Positions 47,401-58,769 of a stretch of 64,000 bases of DNA are shown one piece after another. Under the pieces are notes generated by a model, which saw only the letters and a program-made list of their open reading frames with translations, was not told the origin of the DNA and did not search any database. The translations under genes were made by a program, and so were the position numbers. Source of the stretch: Capsicum annuum (taxonomy: Eukaryota > Streptophyta > Magnoliopsida > Solanales > Solanaceae); assembly GCF_002878395.1 (NCBI RefSeq), contig NC_061121.1:48954126-49018125 (forward strand), written 5' to 3'. Position 1 is the first letter of the stretch, and each line of letters starts with the position of its first letter.

Positions 47401-49919
47401 ATGCATGTATTCTCTCATTTATATCAGTCAGCACTGTTCATGCATATAAACCCTTTGCATTTATCCTACCTCACTCATATACTCAGTATATTTAGACGTA
47501 CTGACGCATTTGTGCTATGGTGCTTTCTCTTATATTACACCATAGGTTCAGAGGCACGAGTTCTAGATCAGTAGTAGCATTGCAGATTTCAGTAGTTAGA
47601 GTTAGAAGTGAGTCCTCATTCTTCGAGGACATAATTACTACTTTATTACTTCAGTATTTCAGTTTGGCTTTCAGTAGTTGGGAGTTAGTTAGAGATATGT
47701 TCCTTCCACTCCCTACTTCAGACAGTTAGAGGCTTTCAAACTAGATTACAGACTAGATTCTGACTTTAGTATTTTGGTTTTGTTTTGGTATTATGATACT
47801 ACTTTATTCAGACATTGTTATTATTCAGATTATGTTTAGTATTGAACCTTATGGAGTTTCAATTCATGTTACCACATTAATATTTATATATTATGCAGTG
47901 TACAGGTTCAGAAAATTGGGGCATTACAATAGGTCATCTCGAGTGAGCTTTGAAATTTTTGGACATCATATGAGACATATTTGGATGAATAAAATAGTAG
48001 GCCAACATGATCAGGATGCGTCGTATTGGCTATACGTCGTCACCATCGACGCGGCGCGTTGGTCATCATGTCGGGTTGATCGACGCGGTGCGTCACCTAT
48101 CACGTCACTAGGCATGTTTTTATTAATTAAATTACGGTTTTGTAGGGGGAGGTGAGTCATTTTACCCTTACATTATTCAGTCATAACACGAAATTAAGCC
48201 TCCCAAAAGGTAAATTCACTCATTATTTCATAAATTCTGTCAAGAGCAAACCCTAAGTTCATCAAAGTTCAAATCCAAGTCTCAAGAATTCACCAACAAT
48301 TCTCATAAATTCAGAAACCAAGGTATGTTAAATGTTCATCCATGGGCCCTTTTCACCCATGGAGTTCAAGAACCCAACTTCAAATTCAGAGTTATGGATT
48401 ATATAAGTAATTGTGATTTTAACTATGAATCCCTGTGAATTTTGATTCTATATCATGTTTTCATGAAATTGTTGTTGTTATTAAACCCTACATGTTTTGA
48501 ATGGTGTTGTTCGCTGATTTAAGCCTTATTTTGAGGATTTAGTATCAAAATCATGCTACTACTAGTTGCTTGACAATAAAACTATTTCCATGTTTAAGCC
48601 ATATATCGCAAGTGTTTGATGAAATGCCTCAAAGAATGACTTTTGAATAAATACTTACATATCATGTCCTTAAAGTTTAGTATGATCTTTCTATCATTGA
48701 TATCGAGTCATGGGGATTGTAAATACCCAAAATCTTAATTGTTTACAGAAGAGTTTCGAATCTATTAGAGTATCATCAGTTTAGTCAATGTGTCATGTCA
48801 GTAAGCTCAGTTCAGTATAGCGATTAGAGTCAGTTCAGTTGGGAGTAGGATTTAGCATCAATCAAACCCAGGGATGGGGGATCACCTGCTAGTTGAGGGT
48901 GTGGCCTTTAGTAGCAGTCCATGCGTTCCATAACTACATAGCCATCGTAGGTTAAGATATTAATCTGCCAGTTGAGGGTTGATCTCATAAGGGTACCTTC
49001 CAGTTAAGGGTAACCCTTAGTCCTTTGGGACTACACTTTAGTGGATCCACGTAGCCATGTGTTAGTACCCGTGGCATGGTACTGACACCTTTCCAATTAG
49101 GGTCACAGGTTGGACCCCAATTAGCTCATTAGGGCATGTCAGTTAGATGATAGCTCCTACAGTCTCAGTTCAGTATTTAATATACTTTATTTCAGGCTTG
49201 CAATGACCATACCATATAGTTATCAGTTATTCAGTTATCAGATTTTAGTATTTTAGTTTACAGATTATTTTCAGATTTATTTTAAATGCTTGGTCATGCA
49301 TTCTTAGATTTTATAGCATTCACACATTCATATCAGTTATTCAGTTATCTCATGTTATTCAATCAATAATTATTCATGTACATGAGCCCATGCATATCAG
49401 CCTAACCCTATTTAGCATACCAGTACATTTAAAGTATTAACCGCATACTCTTTTATTATGCTATGATGTCTCATATCATAGGTTCGGATGCTCAGGTTCC
49501 CGACTGTGCTTAGACATCCCTGCACATCAGCAGCAGCAGTTGTAGTGAGTCCTCATATTTCGAGGACCGACTATATTTATTTTTATACTTTCAGTTAAGT
49601 AGTTAGTTGGAGTTAGTTGGGGCCGGTCTTATCAACTCTTATTCAGTTAGTTTTAGAGGCTTTCGGACACTTCAGACAGTCAGTCAGTTTGTCATTATTT
49701 TTATCAGTTTCAGACAGTTATTTCTGGCAGTTGTTTTCAGATTTATGATTCAGAAATGTTTTAGAACTTAAAACCTTATGGCATATTCAGATATTCCGCA
49801 CATGTTATTTTATTTTTATTATTTAGTGCTCGCAGCAGTTTTAGCTCATGGGTTCGTTTGTAGTCACTTGTGGCCGTAAGCACCGTGTGGCATCTAGGGT
49901 GTAGTCTTGGGCCGTTACA
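44493..49919 (+). repeat. Gypsy-type LTR (B), solo, split by LTR C
   Basis: It begins TGTAAGACCC (44493) and ends GGGCCGTTACA (49919). The two halves, 44493-44690 and 47929-49919, make about 2.2 kb once LTR C is set aside. It holds a CpG-rich block near 48018-48100, the donor-like AAGGTATGT (48320) and an acceptor-like CATATCATAG (49473-49482). The flanks AAGGC and AATGT are a poor target-duplication match (3 of 5), but the host reading frame resumes across it, so the boundaries are right within a few bases. Confidence 0.72.
44691..47928 (+). repeat. Gypsy-type LTR (C), solo, nested in LTR B
   Basis: It begins TGAACGCCCCACATTTCGG and ends GGGGCATTACA, 3238 bp. The first part matches the LTR at 3316 closely. 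The later half (46130-47500) is extremely rich in TCAGT and CAGTA words and holds at least five copies, 60 or more bp apart, of a GAGGTCACCCGTTAGATAGG-like block. Flanks ATTAG and ATAGG are compatible with a decayed target duplication. Donor-like AAGGTATGT at 45511 and acceptor-like ACACCATAG at 47538-47546. Confidence 0.75.
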
Positions 49920-51306
49920 AATGTTCTTCATTACTATTTGCTTCATAGCTTCATTTTCAAACATATCTACAAAAGAGATATTATAACTAGGAAAAGAAGG
50001 ATTACCATTAGAGTTAAACAAGAAGCAAGCTCTCTCAAACTCTCTTTTTCTTCACTCTTCTTAATTTTCTTTTTATTTTGAATTATTTCTCTTTTATTGA
50101 GGCAACTCACTCACTATCCTCAACTCAAGCTCTCCTTTTTCCACTCTTGAATTGCCATTTTTCACTTCCTTACTCCTCTCAATCTTTTCTCTCTCAAAAT
50201 TATTTAACACTGGATAAGGCCCAAGAATTTTCTTTGAAGGATTAGGATGACTCTTCACATCAACTGTGAACTTTAAATTCTAAGAATCATCAAATTTTCT
50301 CTTCAAGTTCTTCTCTTTAGCAATGACATTTTTTTGTTCAAATTTTTCCTTTCTTCTTGTCAATCTTAGCAACTCGAAGTATCTTTTTTCACCTTCAAAG
50401 GTGTAAATGGCACAAAGAAATACTTTTGACATCTTAGGTTGACCCAACACTTGTTAGTCTTTTTTTATCAAAAGTAGCTTCTTTTTCAATTATCCAAGAC
50501 CTTTCAAGTAACAAATGACAAGCTTTCATTGAATAACATCACATAGTACTTCATCTTGAAACTTGCCAAGTTGAAACTTCATTAAAACTTGTTTTGTGAT
50601 CTCTAAAATTTCTTTCTCATTTGGCCATGGCAATTCATATGGTTGAGAATATTTTCTAGTATTCAACTTTAAGTGCTCAACCATGCTTGAACTTGCAATA
50701 TTTATGAAACTCTTGTTATGTATAATCATGGCACAACAAAGTCCTTTAATTTTATCATAAATATGAAACATGTTCTTTCTTTGTTCCACAAAGTGGTCAA
50801 TGCATGCTTCATCACACTCATGTTGTTCAACAAAATGATCTCCATTTATCAAAGTATTCATATCATCATTAGGTCTATACACAATATTTCTATCATAAGT
50901 AGCACATCGATTCACATTTTGCCTCAATTTTTTTGTGAAAGATCTACAACCTCCTTCTCTAACAAAACAAACATAAGAACCACTACCATTCTCATGTTTA
51001 GAATCATAGTAAGAAGATGAACAAGAATATTCACCAAGAATTTCCTTATTATCATCATCATGCTAATAGTCATTTTCTTCACTATTAGAAGTATCACAAG
51101 AAGAATATGTGGAAGATTCATACCTTGAAGCATCATCATTTTCTAAATCATTGTTGAAGCATAAGAATCACCATACTCACATTCTTCGCTATAAGATACA
51201 TAATTTTTATTTTCTCCACAATCTTCGTCATCATAATTTTCATCATCCTCACAATCATAGTCTTCAAAATCATCATCACAAGAATCACCCGAAGCTATAG
51301 AAGACA

Positions 51307-52164
51307 TGTTTGCAATTAAAAGAAGGTGAAAACAAAGTCAAAGTACCTCACATATTCTCTTCCTTGCATGTATCACTCAACACTCGTGTATACATTCAAG
51401 GTAAAGGCTTTTGGACCTCACTCAATTAATCTCACCAACTCTTGCATTTTTACTCTCAAGAGAATTTTCTCAAATCTCTTCAAGAACCAACAACTCAATC
51501 AACCCAAAGTAAGCATCAAAGTATCAATTCAAAATGGAGTTTATGTATATTAAGAAAGGAATATAAAAATAAAAGGATATAAAAAAAATAAATATACAAC
51601 GAAATAAAAAAGTACAAAATAAATTAACATGAATAAAATAAATGAATAAAAACTAGTTTAACATTAAGTAGGAAATAAGACTCAAAGTAAACTAGCTAGA
51701 ATTAACAAAAAAAGAAGAGAAAATAAGGGCTATATATTAAATGGGAAAAGATTTGACCATTTTTGAAATTTTTAAATTCATCTTCTTCTTCGAGAAATTC
51801 AATTTTTTTTTTGAGCCAATCCCCCTCAATACTCAATGAAACAAGATCAAATTTGAGATACAACCTTCCCACAACTCTATCAACAACTTCCCAGCAACAA
51901 CTTCTTCAAACAAACACTAATTCAACAAAACTCATTTTCAAGCTTCTTCAAAGCTTCAAATCTCAACAATGGCTTTCAATTTCTTTTTTCAAGTCATTCA
52001 TTCTTTGATTTTCAACTACGAAACAACAATGTGTAGTTCAAGTAACAATATCAACCACCTTCAAATCAATTTTATTATTTTTGTAAATTAATTTTTTTGT
52101 TTTGGATTTTCAAGAAAAATGCAAGCCAAGAATTAAGAATTGTAGGAATAATTTTTTAGCCTTT
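51307..52164 (-). other. Leader of the gag/protease element
   Basis: Very AT-rich sequence between the first ATG and the PBS, with no frame supported. The runs of AAAATAAAT are typical of decayed leader DNA. Confidence 0.4.
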
Positions 52165-52175
52165 GTCTGATACTA
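52165..52175 (-). other. Primer binding site of the gag/protease element
   Basis: Minus strand TAGTATCAGAC differs at two positions from the initiator-Met-tRNA site TGGTATCAGAG and lies five bases from the LTR end at 52181. It supports an LTR-retroelement origin for the gene on its 3' side. Confidence 0.6.
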
Positions 52176-52180
52176 ATTGA

Positions 52181-52759
52181 TGTAAATCAGGATGCAAAAA
52201 AATTGAAACAAGATAATAAGATAAGATACAAGGATATAATTAGGATCTGAAAAGAAAGGGAAGAGAGATTTAGAAGAAAAAAAGGAAAAATCTAATAATT
52301 AAAATACATTAATCATTAGATTCAATCCAAGGGAAAAGAGAAATTGAACACATACAAAGATTACTTACTCAAGTAATCAAGAGGTTCAATGAAGAGATAA
52401 GAGGGTTCAATCCTAAGCTCACAAAGGAGGCACACAATATTCAAAAACTATTTAATCTTAATATGGAAGATATAAGACTATTTATACTATTCTTGCAAAA
52501 ATAGTTAAATTACAAATATGACCAAATAATAAAATAATAGTCACTTGAGCGCTTAATGATATTCTTGATTGTCACCATTTTTCTTATAGATCCATGTGAG
52601 CGTGTTATGGACTTTAAAAGCTCTTTTAACAATCCTTTCAAGACACTTTAAATTTTTTGTGGGTGATTGAATGCTTCCGTATTCAAGATAGTTCATATCG
52701 TCATATTTACTATCAATCTTGCTATCTCGATTTGCATCACCATCAATAATGACAGTACA
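52181..52759 (-). repeat. Probable 5' LTR of the gag/protease element
   Basis: On the + strand it begins TGTAAATCAGG next to the PBS. A TACA terminus at 52756-52759 gives TGTA...TACA ends and a length of 579 bp. The inner end is well supported by the PBS; the outer end is a guess from the terminal pattern because no second LTR copy is seen. Confidence 0.5.
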
Positions 52760-53759
52760 TTAAAGGACAAATGAGGAGTAATGTATCGGGATGCTCAGGT
52801 GTACGATGACCCGGCCTCGACAAGGTTTGCATCAAATATGAAATATTTGGCTGGCACTCTCCAACGGATTCTCAGCACGTGACACTCGGTCATTGGTTGT
52901 GGTACTTTAGGATTCGATTGACATTTTTTCATTGGTCACAAGTCAATCTTGTACACTATAAATAATTGTTTCCCCACAATTATAAAAGAGGATTTGATCT
53001 CATCTTATTTTCACCCTTAAGAAAAGAGCTATAGCTAGTGTAGTCTCTAAGCTTTCCTAGTCTTTGCTTTTTCTGTTTTATGCTATTTGTTTTCCGTTGA
53101 ATCCTGATTGTCGGTTGCTAGTTCTGTTTATATAATTATCACACTGGTTCAGATTTTCTCTGTAACTTAAGCTTGTTAATATTTTAGTCTTTCTTTGTTT
53201 ACTTACTGTCTTGCAAATTTTTACTATTAATATAAAGCTAAGTCATATAACATGTATTCTTGATCCACCTACAAATTAAGTGTCTCAAATCGACAACAAA
53301 GATACATGTTATCTTTTGACATCGAAAATTAGATCATGAAAATTACATCCTACTTGGACTTTAAATGATTCCTGTGAGCTATTTGCCTTGATAAATTCCT
53401 AAAAATAGAACAACTTACAACTACAAAATCCTATGTATTTGTTGGCAATAACTACTACTCCTTAACTATTTATTCGGCATCTTTAACAGCAATTTGCCAC
53501 CTAAAAAAACATAAATTTTATTTTATGTAAATTCATAAAATAATTTGAACTATATCAAATATAGGATATAGTAGTACAAATAAGTGTGCTAATATAATTG
53601 AACAGATTTTTTAAGTTTAAAATTCAATTTCATTGGTCAATTTCGACATTTTATTTTAGAGGCCAATTTGGTGTCACGTATATCAAAACTTGACACTTCA
53701 AGTCAAATAAATGATTCAGTTGGAGCATGTGCATCTTGACATAGGATGCCTATTCAATC
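52760..53759. other. Intergenic, no gene; possible promoter-like segment
   Basis: No coding frame. A CACTATAAATAATTG stretch at about 52966 followed by a pyrimidine-rich leader looks like a promoter or LTR U3/R remnant, but nothing downstream supports a gene. Confidence 0.35.
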
Positions 53760-54556
53760 AAGAGAAAATACATAAAGTATCTCCTGATCTTGTCCGACTT
53801 TTTTAAAAAGACACTTAAATCATATTTTTGACCTATTAACTCACGAATCTTAATTAAATCGTTGCAAATACACCATTTTACATTAAATTCCAGTCACAAA
53901 AAAAGTGAATGCACGCACCAATCAGATGTTGCCACGTGTTAAATAATTTATTTATATTTTTGAATAAAAATTTTATTTTTATTTTATTTATCACCCCNNN
54001 NNNNNNNNNNNNNNNNNNNNNNNNNNNNNNNNNNNNNNNNNNNNNNNNNNNNNNNNNNNNNNNNNNNNNNNNNNNNNNNNNNNNNNNNNNNNNNNNNTGC
54101 AAAAAAGTTGTGTTTTGAAATATTATTCAACTAAGTTTTCCAAGAGATTGAAACTCCATTTAATGGAGTTCTATGATTCTTAATAAAAATAGTTAAATGA
54201 TTATTTCAAAAAATAAAAAGCTTTAATGGAGGTGTTGAAGAAGACAATGGTGGGCGGGGGTGTTGCGGGGAAGGGGATAATTTTAAAAAGCAAATAAATA
54301 TTAATTTTTTTCTAAAAAAAAACAAAGAAGATAAATTACATATCAAATTATTTACACGTGACAGCTTTTAATTGGTAAATTAAGTCAATTTTGAACCTTT
54401 CACGTGCCTGTTGTGCGTGTATACATGCAGAAGGTCAAAATGGTGTATTTGCAATGATTAAGTAAGATTTGTGGAGTAATAGGTCGGAAGTATAGTTTAG
54501 GTGTCTTTTTTAAAAAGCCGGACAACATCAGGGGGGGACTTTATGTATTTTCTCTT
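53760..54556. mobile_element. Foldback/long-TIR MITE containing the assembly gap
   Basis: AAGAGAAAATACATAAAGT at 53760 is matched by its exact complement ending at 54556. The inverted similarity continues inward for more than 200 bp on each side (TTGTCCG, TTTTTAAAAAGACAC, GACCTATTA, TTGCAAATACACCATTTT). The 100 Ns lie in the centre. No convincing target duplication; the superfamily (Mutator-like or other) is open. Confidence 0.8.
53998..54097. other. Assembly gap (100 N)
   Basis: Exactly 100 Ns, a conventional gap size, so the true length is unknown. It falls in the middle of an inverted repeat, the kind of sequence that often breaks assemblies. Confidence 0.99.
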
Positions 54557-56180
54557 CAATTAAAGACCAATGAAAATGTGCTCATATACGAATGATATGT
54601 TTTGACCAATCAAAGATCTGATCCTGCCTCCTTTCAATTTTGATTGGTCAAAAAGAGTGTCGCTGTCATAACTTCTTTCTTCCTACAACTATAAATAGAA
54701 TCCTCACAATTTAGAAAAAATTCTAGAATTCTAACAAGAAGCTAAAGAGAGTTCGTCTATAAAATGTCGTAGATTTCTCGACAAGCTACAAACATTCGAG
54801 ATGAGTATTTCTCTATAAATTTGAGAGATTAACGCAATTCAGGATCAAGCTTCAAGTCTTTGAATTCAAGAAAAAGTTAAGTTCGAATTCATTGAGTTCA
54901 AGATCAGGCTTAAAGATCCTTGAATTTATCCTAAAAAAGAACTAAAAATTTTGTAGAAATTCTAACAGTCACTATATTAAAGTCAAATACTACAATTATT
55001 ATGACATTATTCTATCTTGATTATTTTTCCGATGCAAATCTTATTATCTACACCGTTCATTAAAAACTTATTTATACTAGTTGTTTATATTAAATAAATG
55101 AATGTGCGCAATGTATATTGAAACATATATAATAATTTATTTAATTCTGATTGATGAATATATATTTTCACTTTTTTAAATTATTGAATACTCTTAAATT
55201 ATTTAACTGTGATAAATTGCAGTTGTTTAGTATAAACACCGGCCATCAATAAACTTTTGCGCATTGAAATTGGCCAACCTTGCATGTGATACAGCTCCAG
55301 CCTACACCCCGCCCAACCACACTAATTGATAGCATACTTCCATCTTATGTCATTTTTCTGTCATTTAAAGTTTTACTATTGCACTAAAATAAAACATTTT
55401 TCTGGAATGCATTAAAATACACAATTTTATTGCACCAACTAATTTGAAATGTCTCTTCCTTAAATGATCAGTATAACCTTGTATTGATACAACGGTATAT
55501 ATCAAAAGTAAAAATTATTTGACTGGATATATGAGGAATTTAGAGAAACTTACAATCGGTCATTGAATCAGTAAATGCTTGTCGAACCAGGGACACATTA
55601 GACCATTCAAGAATCAGTTTTGGACTAGCTTTAGTTATGCTGGACAATAGGAGCCCGGGATCCATCAGAGTGTCGGGAATCCTATAAATTCCCTCACTTC
55701 CCTACTATTGTAACCATCTGGTTTCTCGGTTAGTTAATTTACTCCCAATTATACTTACGTTTTATATTCTTATTACACCACTTTCGCTATATTCACATAG
55801 TAAAGATTAATACAATTTGAATTATCTTATGTTGCTTGAGAAGTTATTCTAAATAATTTGACTGATTGACCTAATTAATATACGAATATGAGACTACACG
55901 TGAGTTGGTTAGATGCATGGGACAGAGGGCTCAAAAAGAGGTTGATCATTTAAACTCAAATAGCTAGTTTCACTTTCGATAGTATCACCACATCTTCAAT
56001 ATAGAAACCATGTTTAATGCATTCACCAACTACTACCTCTCAGACAACTTCAACCTTAAATGCATTTAACATTCAACTACATTCGTATGTTAGTAATTAA
56101 TCAAGCTAAATATAGACAACAAAATACAGGTAGCAGAAGGTAGCTAAGATTTTAAATGAAAACAACACAATATTGTCACT
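54557..56180. other. Intergenic region upstream of the MLP gene
   Basis: No coding frame. At 54696-54705 CTATAAATAG is followed by a leader and by repeated phrases such as TTGAATTCAAG, GAATTCATTGAGTTCAAGAT and TCAGGCTTAAAGAT (about 54840-54925), which look like an old LTR R/U5 region. A second CTATAAAT with a pyrimidine-rich follow-up lies at about 55683. The last kilobase presumably holds the MLP promoter. Confidence 0.4.
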
Positions 56181-56189
56181 ACTCACTGC

Positions 56190-56197
56190 TATAAATA
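56190..56197 (+). promoter_or_regulatory. TATA box of the MLP gene
   Basis: TATAAATA, 96 bp before the start codon, followed by a C/T- and A-rich leader (ACTCCATCCCATCAAAC). Transcription would be expected to start about 30 bp downstream, giving a 5' UTR of roughly 65 bases. Confidence 0.75.
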
Positions 56198-56285
56198 TAA
56201 CTGATTCTCAAAGTACTTTTACTCCATCCCATCAAACAATACAGTCTCTCAATTTCTTTACAAATCAATTAGTTAATTCAAGAAA

Positions 56286-58056
56286 ATGGCATCCAACATA
56301 GGAAAGATTGAGGTTGAAGTTGAGGTGCAAAGTGGAGCAGATAAGTTTTGGAATGGCATTAGGGACTCTACAAATCTCTTCCCTAAGGCTTTCCCTAAGC
56401 AGTACAAGAGTATTGAAGTTGTTGAAGGTGATGACAAGTCTGTTGGTTCTGTTCGCTTGATCAAGTATGCTGAAGGTAAACAAAACTAATAACCTAGTTC
56501 ATGCATTAATGTTTCCTAATGTTTTAACCTATACCGTAACAAAATATTTCCCTTTTTACGAATGGTTACTTGATCGCTACAAGAAAAATGGTCATTAGCA
56601 ACGGAAAACTAGTCTCAAAAAGTCAGCAGAGACCAGAAAATTTTGATTGCCACCTATCTTTATAGGTTTCACCACTAAAAGACGATGACAATATGTAAGG
56701 TTTAATAATTGGTCCTTAGCTTAAAGGGTTTTAGTGACTAGTACTGTGGTCCCTAAAAAAATATTAGGGACTACGTTTTTAATTTTGTCCCCAAATTAAC
56801 ATGTTGGAACACTACTTTTCAAGTGAATAGATTTTCACATTTTGTTGGCTCTAAAAAGTAGTTAAAGGAACTATGGGATGGTTTGGTACATGGGATAAGG
56901 ATAATAATTTCTATCTAAACTTTGGGATTAATTTTATCTCGTGTTTAATTTGGGATATTAGCTTATTCTGAGACAATTTTCATCTAAAATAATGAAATTG
57001 TTACCCCATATAGAAGATGAGATAGTTAATCTCATGAGATATCCCACCGCATGGGATATCGTAACAACCGACTCCTTAAGGGGTCGTTTGGTAGAGTGTA
57101 TTGAAAGTTAATACATTTATTAGTTTAATGAGTATTACTAATACCTTGTTTGGTATATTTCTTTGCCCTATGTATAACTAATGTTTGCATTAGTTATATA
57201 CTCTATTGTGTATTAAGGTGTGTATTACTAATACCTCAAAATCCATGGTATTAGCAATGCAATGGATCCAATGCATGCATTAACATGATTAAAGACACTA
57301 TTTTCTCTCAAAAGATATTTTCGCATCCTTTCCAACATTATATGGTGGGTATTGTGTAAAAATAAATTATTTGTTTAAAAATTATGTAATTCATGTTATT
57401 TTTAATATATCAAACCAAACAATGCATAAGAAAAATACAAGTATAATTAATGCAAGCATAGTTAATACAAACATTACTAATACAAGCATTACTAATACAT
57501 CATATTTTATATTATTCTTATGCACTCTACCAAACGACCCCTAAAGGTGTAGTAAGGAGCACAAGTGGTCCCTAAAGAGTTTTAACTTTTATATAATGAT
57601 GAAGTGAAATATTTTTTATGATATTATGATAATAGCAGATAATAAGTGAAATCCCTTTCGAAAGGGAACTCTTCATTCACAAGTCGATATGGAATCTATC
57701 TAGGATCACAAATTAAATGTCTCATCTGAAAATTAAACAGAAATGACATCGTAACTCTGTTCTTTTGTCCTGTTCATTTCATAGGGTCCCCATTGGTGAC
57801 ATACTCAAAAGAGAAAATAGAGTCAGTTGATGATGCAAACAGAACACTAGTTTATTCAGTCATTGATGGTGAAACCTTGAAATACTACAAGAGTTTCAAA
57901 GGCAGCCTTTCTGTTACTCCAAAGGGAGATGGAAGTTTGGTGAAGTGGTGCTGTGAATTTGAAAGGTTAAGTGATGAAATTCCTGAGCCACAAATCATCA
58001 AAGATTTTGCTGTCAAGAATTTCAAGGATCTTGATGCTTATCTCATTGGGGCATAA
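56286..58056 (+). CDS. Major latex protein (MLP)-like protein, Bet v 1 superfamily
   Basis: Two exons, 56286-56475 and 57785-58056, joined by a 1309-bp GT...AG intron in phase 1 within a Gly codon. The product is 153 aa, the normal MLP length. Recognisable segments are KIEVEVEVQSGADKFWNGIR at the N-terminus, the GSVRLIKYAEG region at the splice, and SYSKEKI/VDDANRTLVYSVIDG, YYKSFKGSLSV and VKWCCEFERL in exon 2, the usual MLP core. A single intron near codon 62-64 is conserved in PR-10/MLP genes. The fold is a seven-stranded sheet around a long C-terminal helix, forming a cavity that binds hydrophobic ligands; proteins are cytosolic, without signal peptide, and linked to stress and development. 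The ligand is unknown. Start context AAAATGGCA is good for plants. No defects seen; it is the only intact gene in the window. Confidence 0.95.
56576..56860. mobile_element. CACTA-like transposon end, fragment
   Basis: CGCTACAAGAAAAATGG at 56576 is one base from the usual plant CACTA terminus CACTACAAGAAAAATGG. It is followed by subterminal-style repeats with GGTCCTTAG and GGTCCCTAAAAA words. A further GTGGTCCCTAAAGAG stretch lies at 57562, beyond the Tourist MITE, so the fragment may have been split by it. No opposite end found. Confidence 0.5.
56876..57075. mobile_element. Possible decayed Tourist-like MITE
   Basis: GGTTTGGTACATGGGATAAG at 56879 is imperfectly mirrored by GCATGGGATATCGTAACAACC near 57050-57070. 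Inner AT-rich sequence repeats GGGATTAATTTTATCTC and GAGATAGTTAATCTCATG, as in Tourist elements. The ends are only about two-thirds matched and a TAA-type duplication is not clear. Confidence 0.4.
57080..57541. mobile_element. Tourist/PIF-Harbinger-like MITE
   Basis: Perfect inverted ends GGGGTCGTTTGGTAGAGTG and CACTCTACCAAACGACCCC, and a TAA target duplication (57077-57079 and 57542-57544). 462 bp with no coding capacity. TAA/TTA duplication and GGGGTCGTTTGG ends are typical of the group. The near-perfect ends suggest it is young compared with its neighbours. Confidence 0.9.
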
Positions 58057-58115
58057 AGAAAGACCTTACTAGCTGCTGTGTGACAAATAATTATCACATA
58101 GTATATAGTTTAATG

Positions 58116-58121
58116 AATAAA
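58116..58121 (+). terminator. Polyadenylation signal of the MLP gene
   Basis: AATAAA 60 bases after the stop codon, followed by TG- and T-rich sequence. Confidence 0.7.
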
Positions 58122-58389
58122 ATTATCTGCAGAAATGTTTTCATCCTGTAGAAAATCTAGGTAGACTTTACTTTATTAATAATGTAAGTGTAACAAATAT
58201 AGTTTAAATAAAAGCGGGCTATGGAAAATATAAGATGCTAGTTATGGCATTCTGTGGTCCATTTGCCTTGTGTTGGTTTCGATTTTTGTCTTAATTTGAT
58301 TTGTTGGAAATAAAGAATATGTGAAGATTTTCTGTGTAACTTTTATTGATTACTGTACACTCCAATTTTTATAATTATGAGAAAGAAAA

Positions 58390-58747
58390 TGCAGCTATTT
58401 CCTGCTCACTTGCTACTATCCTATAGATTAAGTTCTAACCATCCTAACAAACTTGTGCAAGGCAAAAAATATAGAATATTCCTCTCTATATACACGTATT
58501 AAGTTTCTAGAAGGTGTCAAAGGGAGAATTTGAGACCTAATCAACTGGACCCATTCTGTTGTATCTGTCTTTAATTGAGCCCGATAATTGTGATTTAAAA
58601 ATAAACTATTTGGAGCCCGAAGAAGAACCATTCTTCTTCATCAACTCATCATTTGTTTCTTTCTTTTCAAACTCGAATTGTTCCTTGAGTTGCGAGATAT
58701 GAGAAGTGAAATGATCTGAAGATATTGATTCTAAATTTGAGATCCCA
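58390..58747 (-). repeat. Probable 3' LTR of the second copia element
   Basis: Follows a PPT; the minus strand starts TGGGATCTCAAATTTAG. A TATATAGAG sequence (minus strand, about 58484-58492) would be its TATA box. The far boundary near 58390 is a guess from a TG/CA end. Confidence 0.45.
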
Positions 58748-58750
58748 ATG

Positions 58751-58764
58751 CCTCCTTCCCCCCG
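58751..58764 (-). other. Polypurine tract of the second copia element
   Basis: Minus strand CGGGGGGAAGGAGG after the end of the RNase H frame and just before the LTR. Confidence 0.65.
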
Positions 58765-58769
58765 CAAGT

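Larger units (their letters stand above)
43498..51306 (-). pseudogene. Gag/protease-type retroelement protein, split by LTR insertions
   Basis: On the minus strand the frame begins at ATG 51304-51306 with a very acidic N-terminus (MSSIASGDSCDDDFEDYDCE). It has a 1-bp frameshift near 51160 and other stops, then a 133-codon open stretch at 50526-50927 resembling the retropepsin-like part of gypsy polyproteins (MIIHNKSFINIASSSMVEHL where relatives have an ID-G-G-S-C pattern, then EITKQVLMKFQLGKFQDEVL). After 49920 the protein is interrupted by 5.4 kb of LTR sequence and resumes at 44492 as a 278-codon open frame (43645-44481; MKIQELVEIPATSSIVQVSL, then NPLWDAMWEENGEPIHESEL), with decayed continuation to about 43498. 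No RT, RNase H or integrase is present, so the element would be non-autonomous. The protease-like active site is lost. Confidence 0.65.
56476..57784 (+). other. MLP intron, loaded with transposon debris
   Basis: Begins GTAAACAA and ends TTTCATAG. It contains a CACTA-like end, a possible Tourist-like copy, and one full Tourist-like MITE. Introns at this position in MLP genes are often only some hundred bases, so the insertions account for most of its length. Confidence 0.85.

Noticed and set aside
53752..54565. A 9-bp target duplication for the foldback element
   Set aside because: Flanks TATTCAATC and CAATTAAAG share only CAAT, out of register, so no duplication is claimed.
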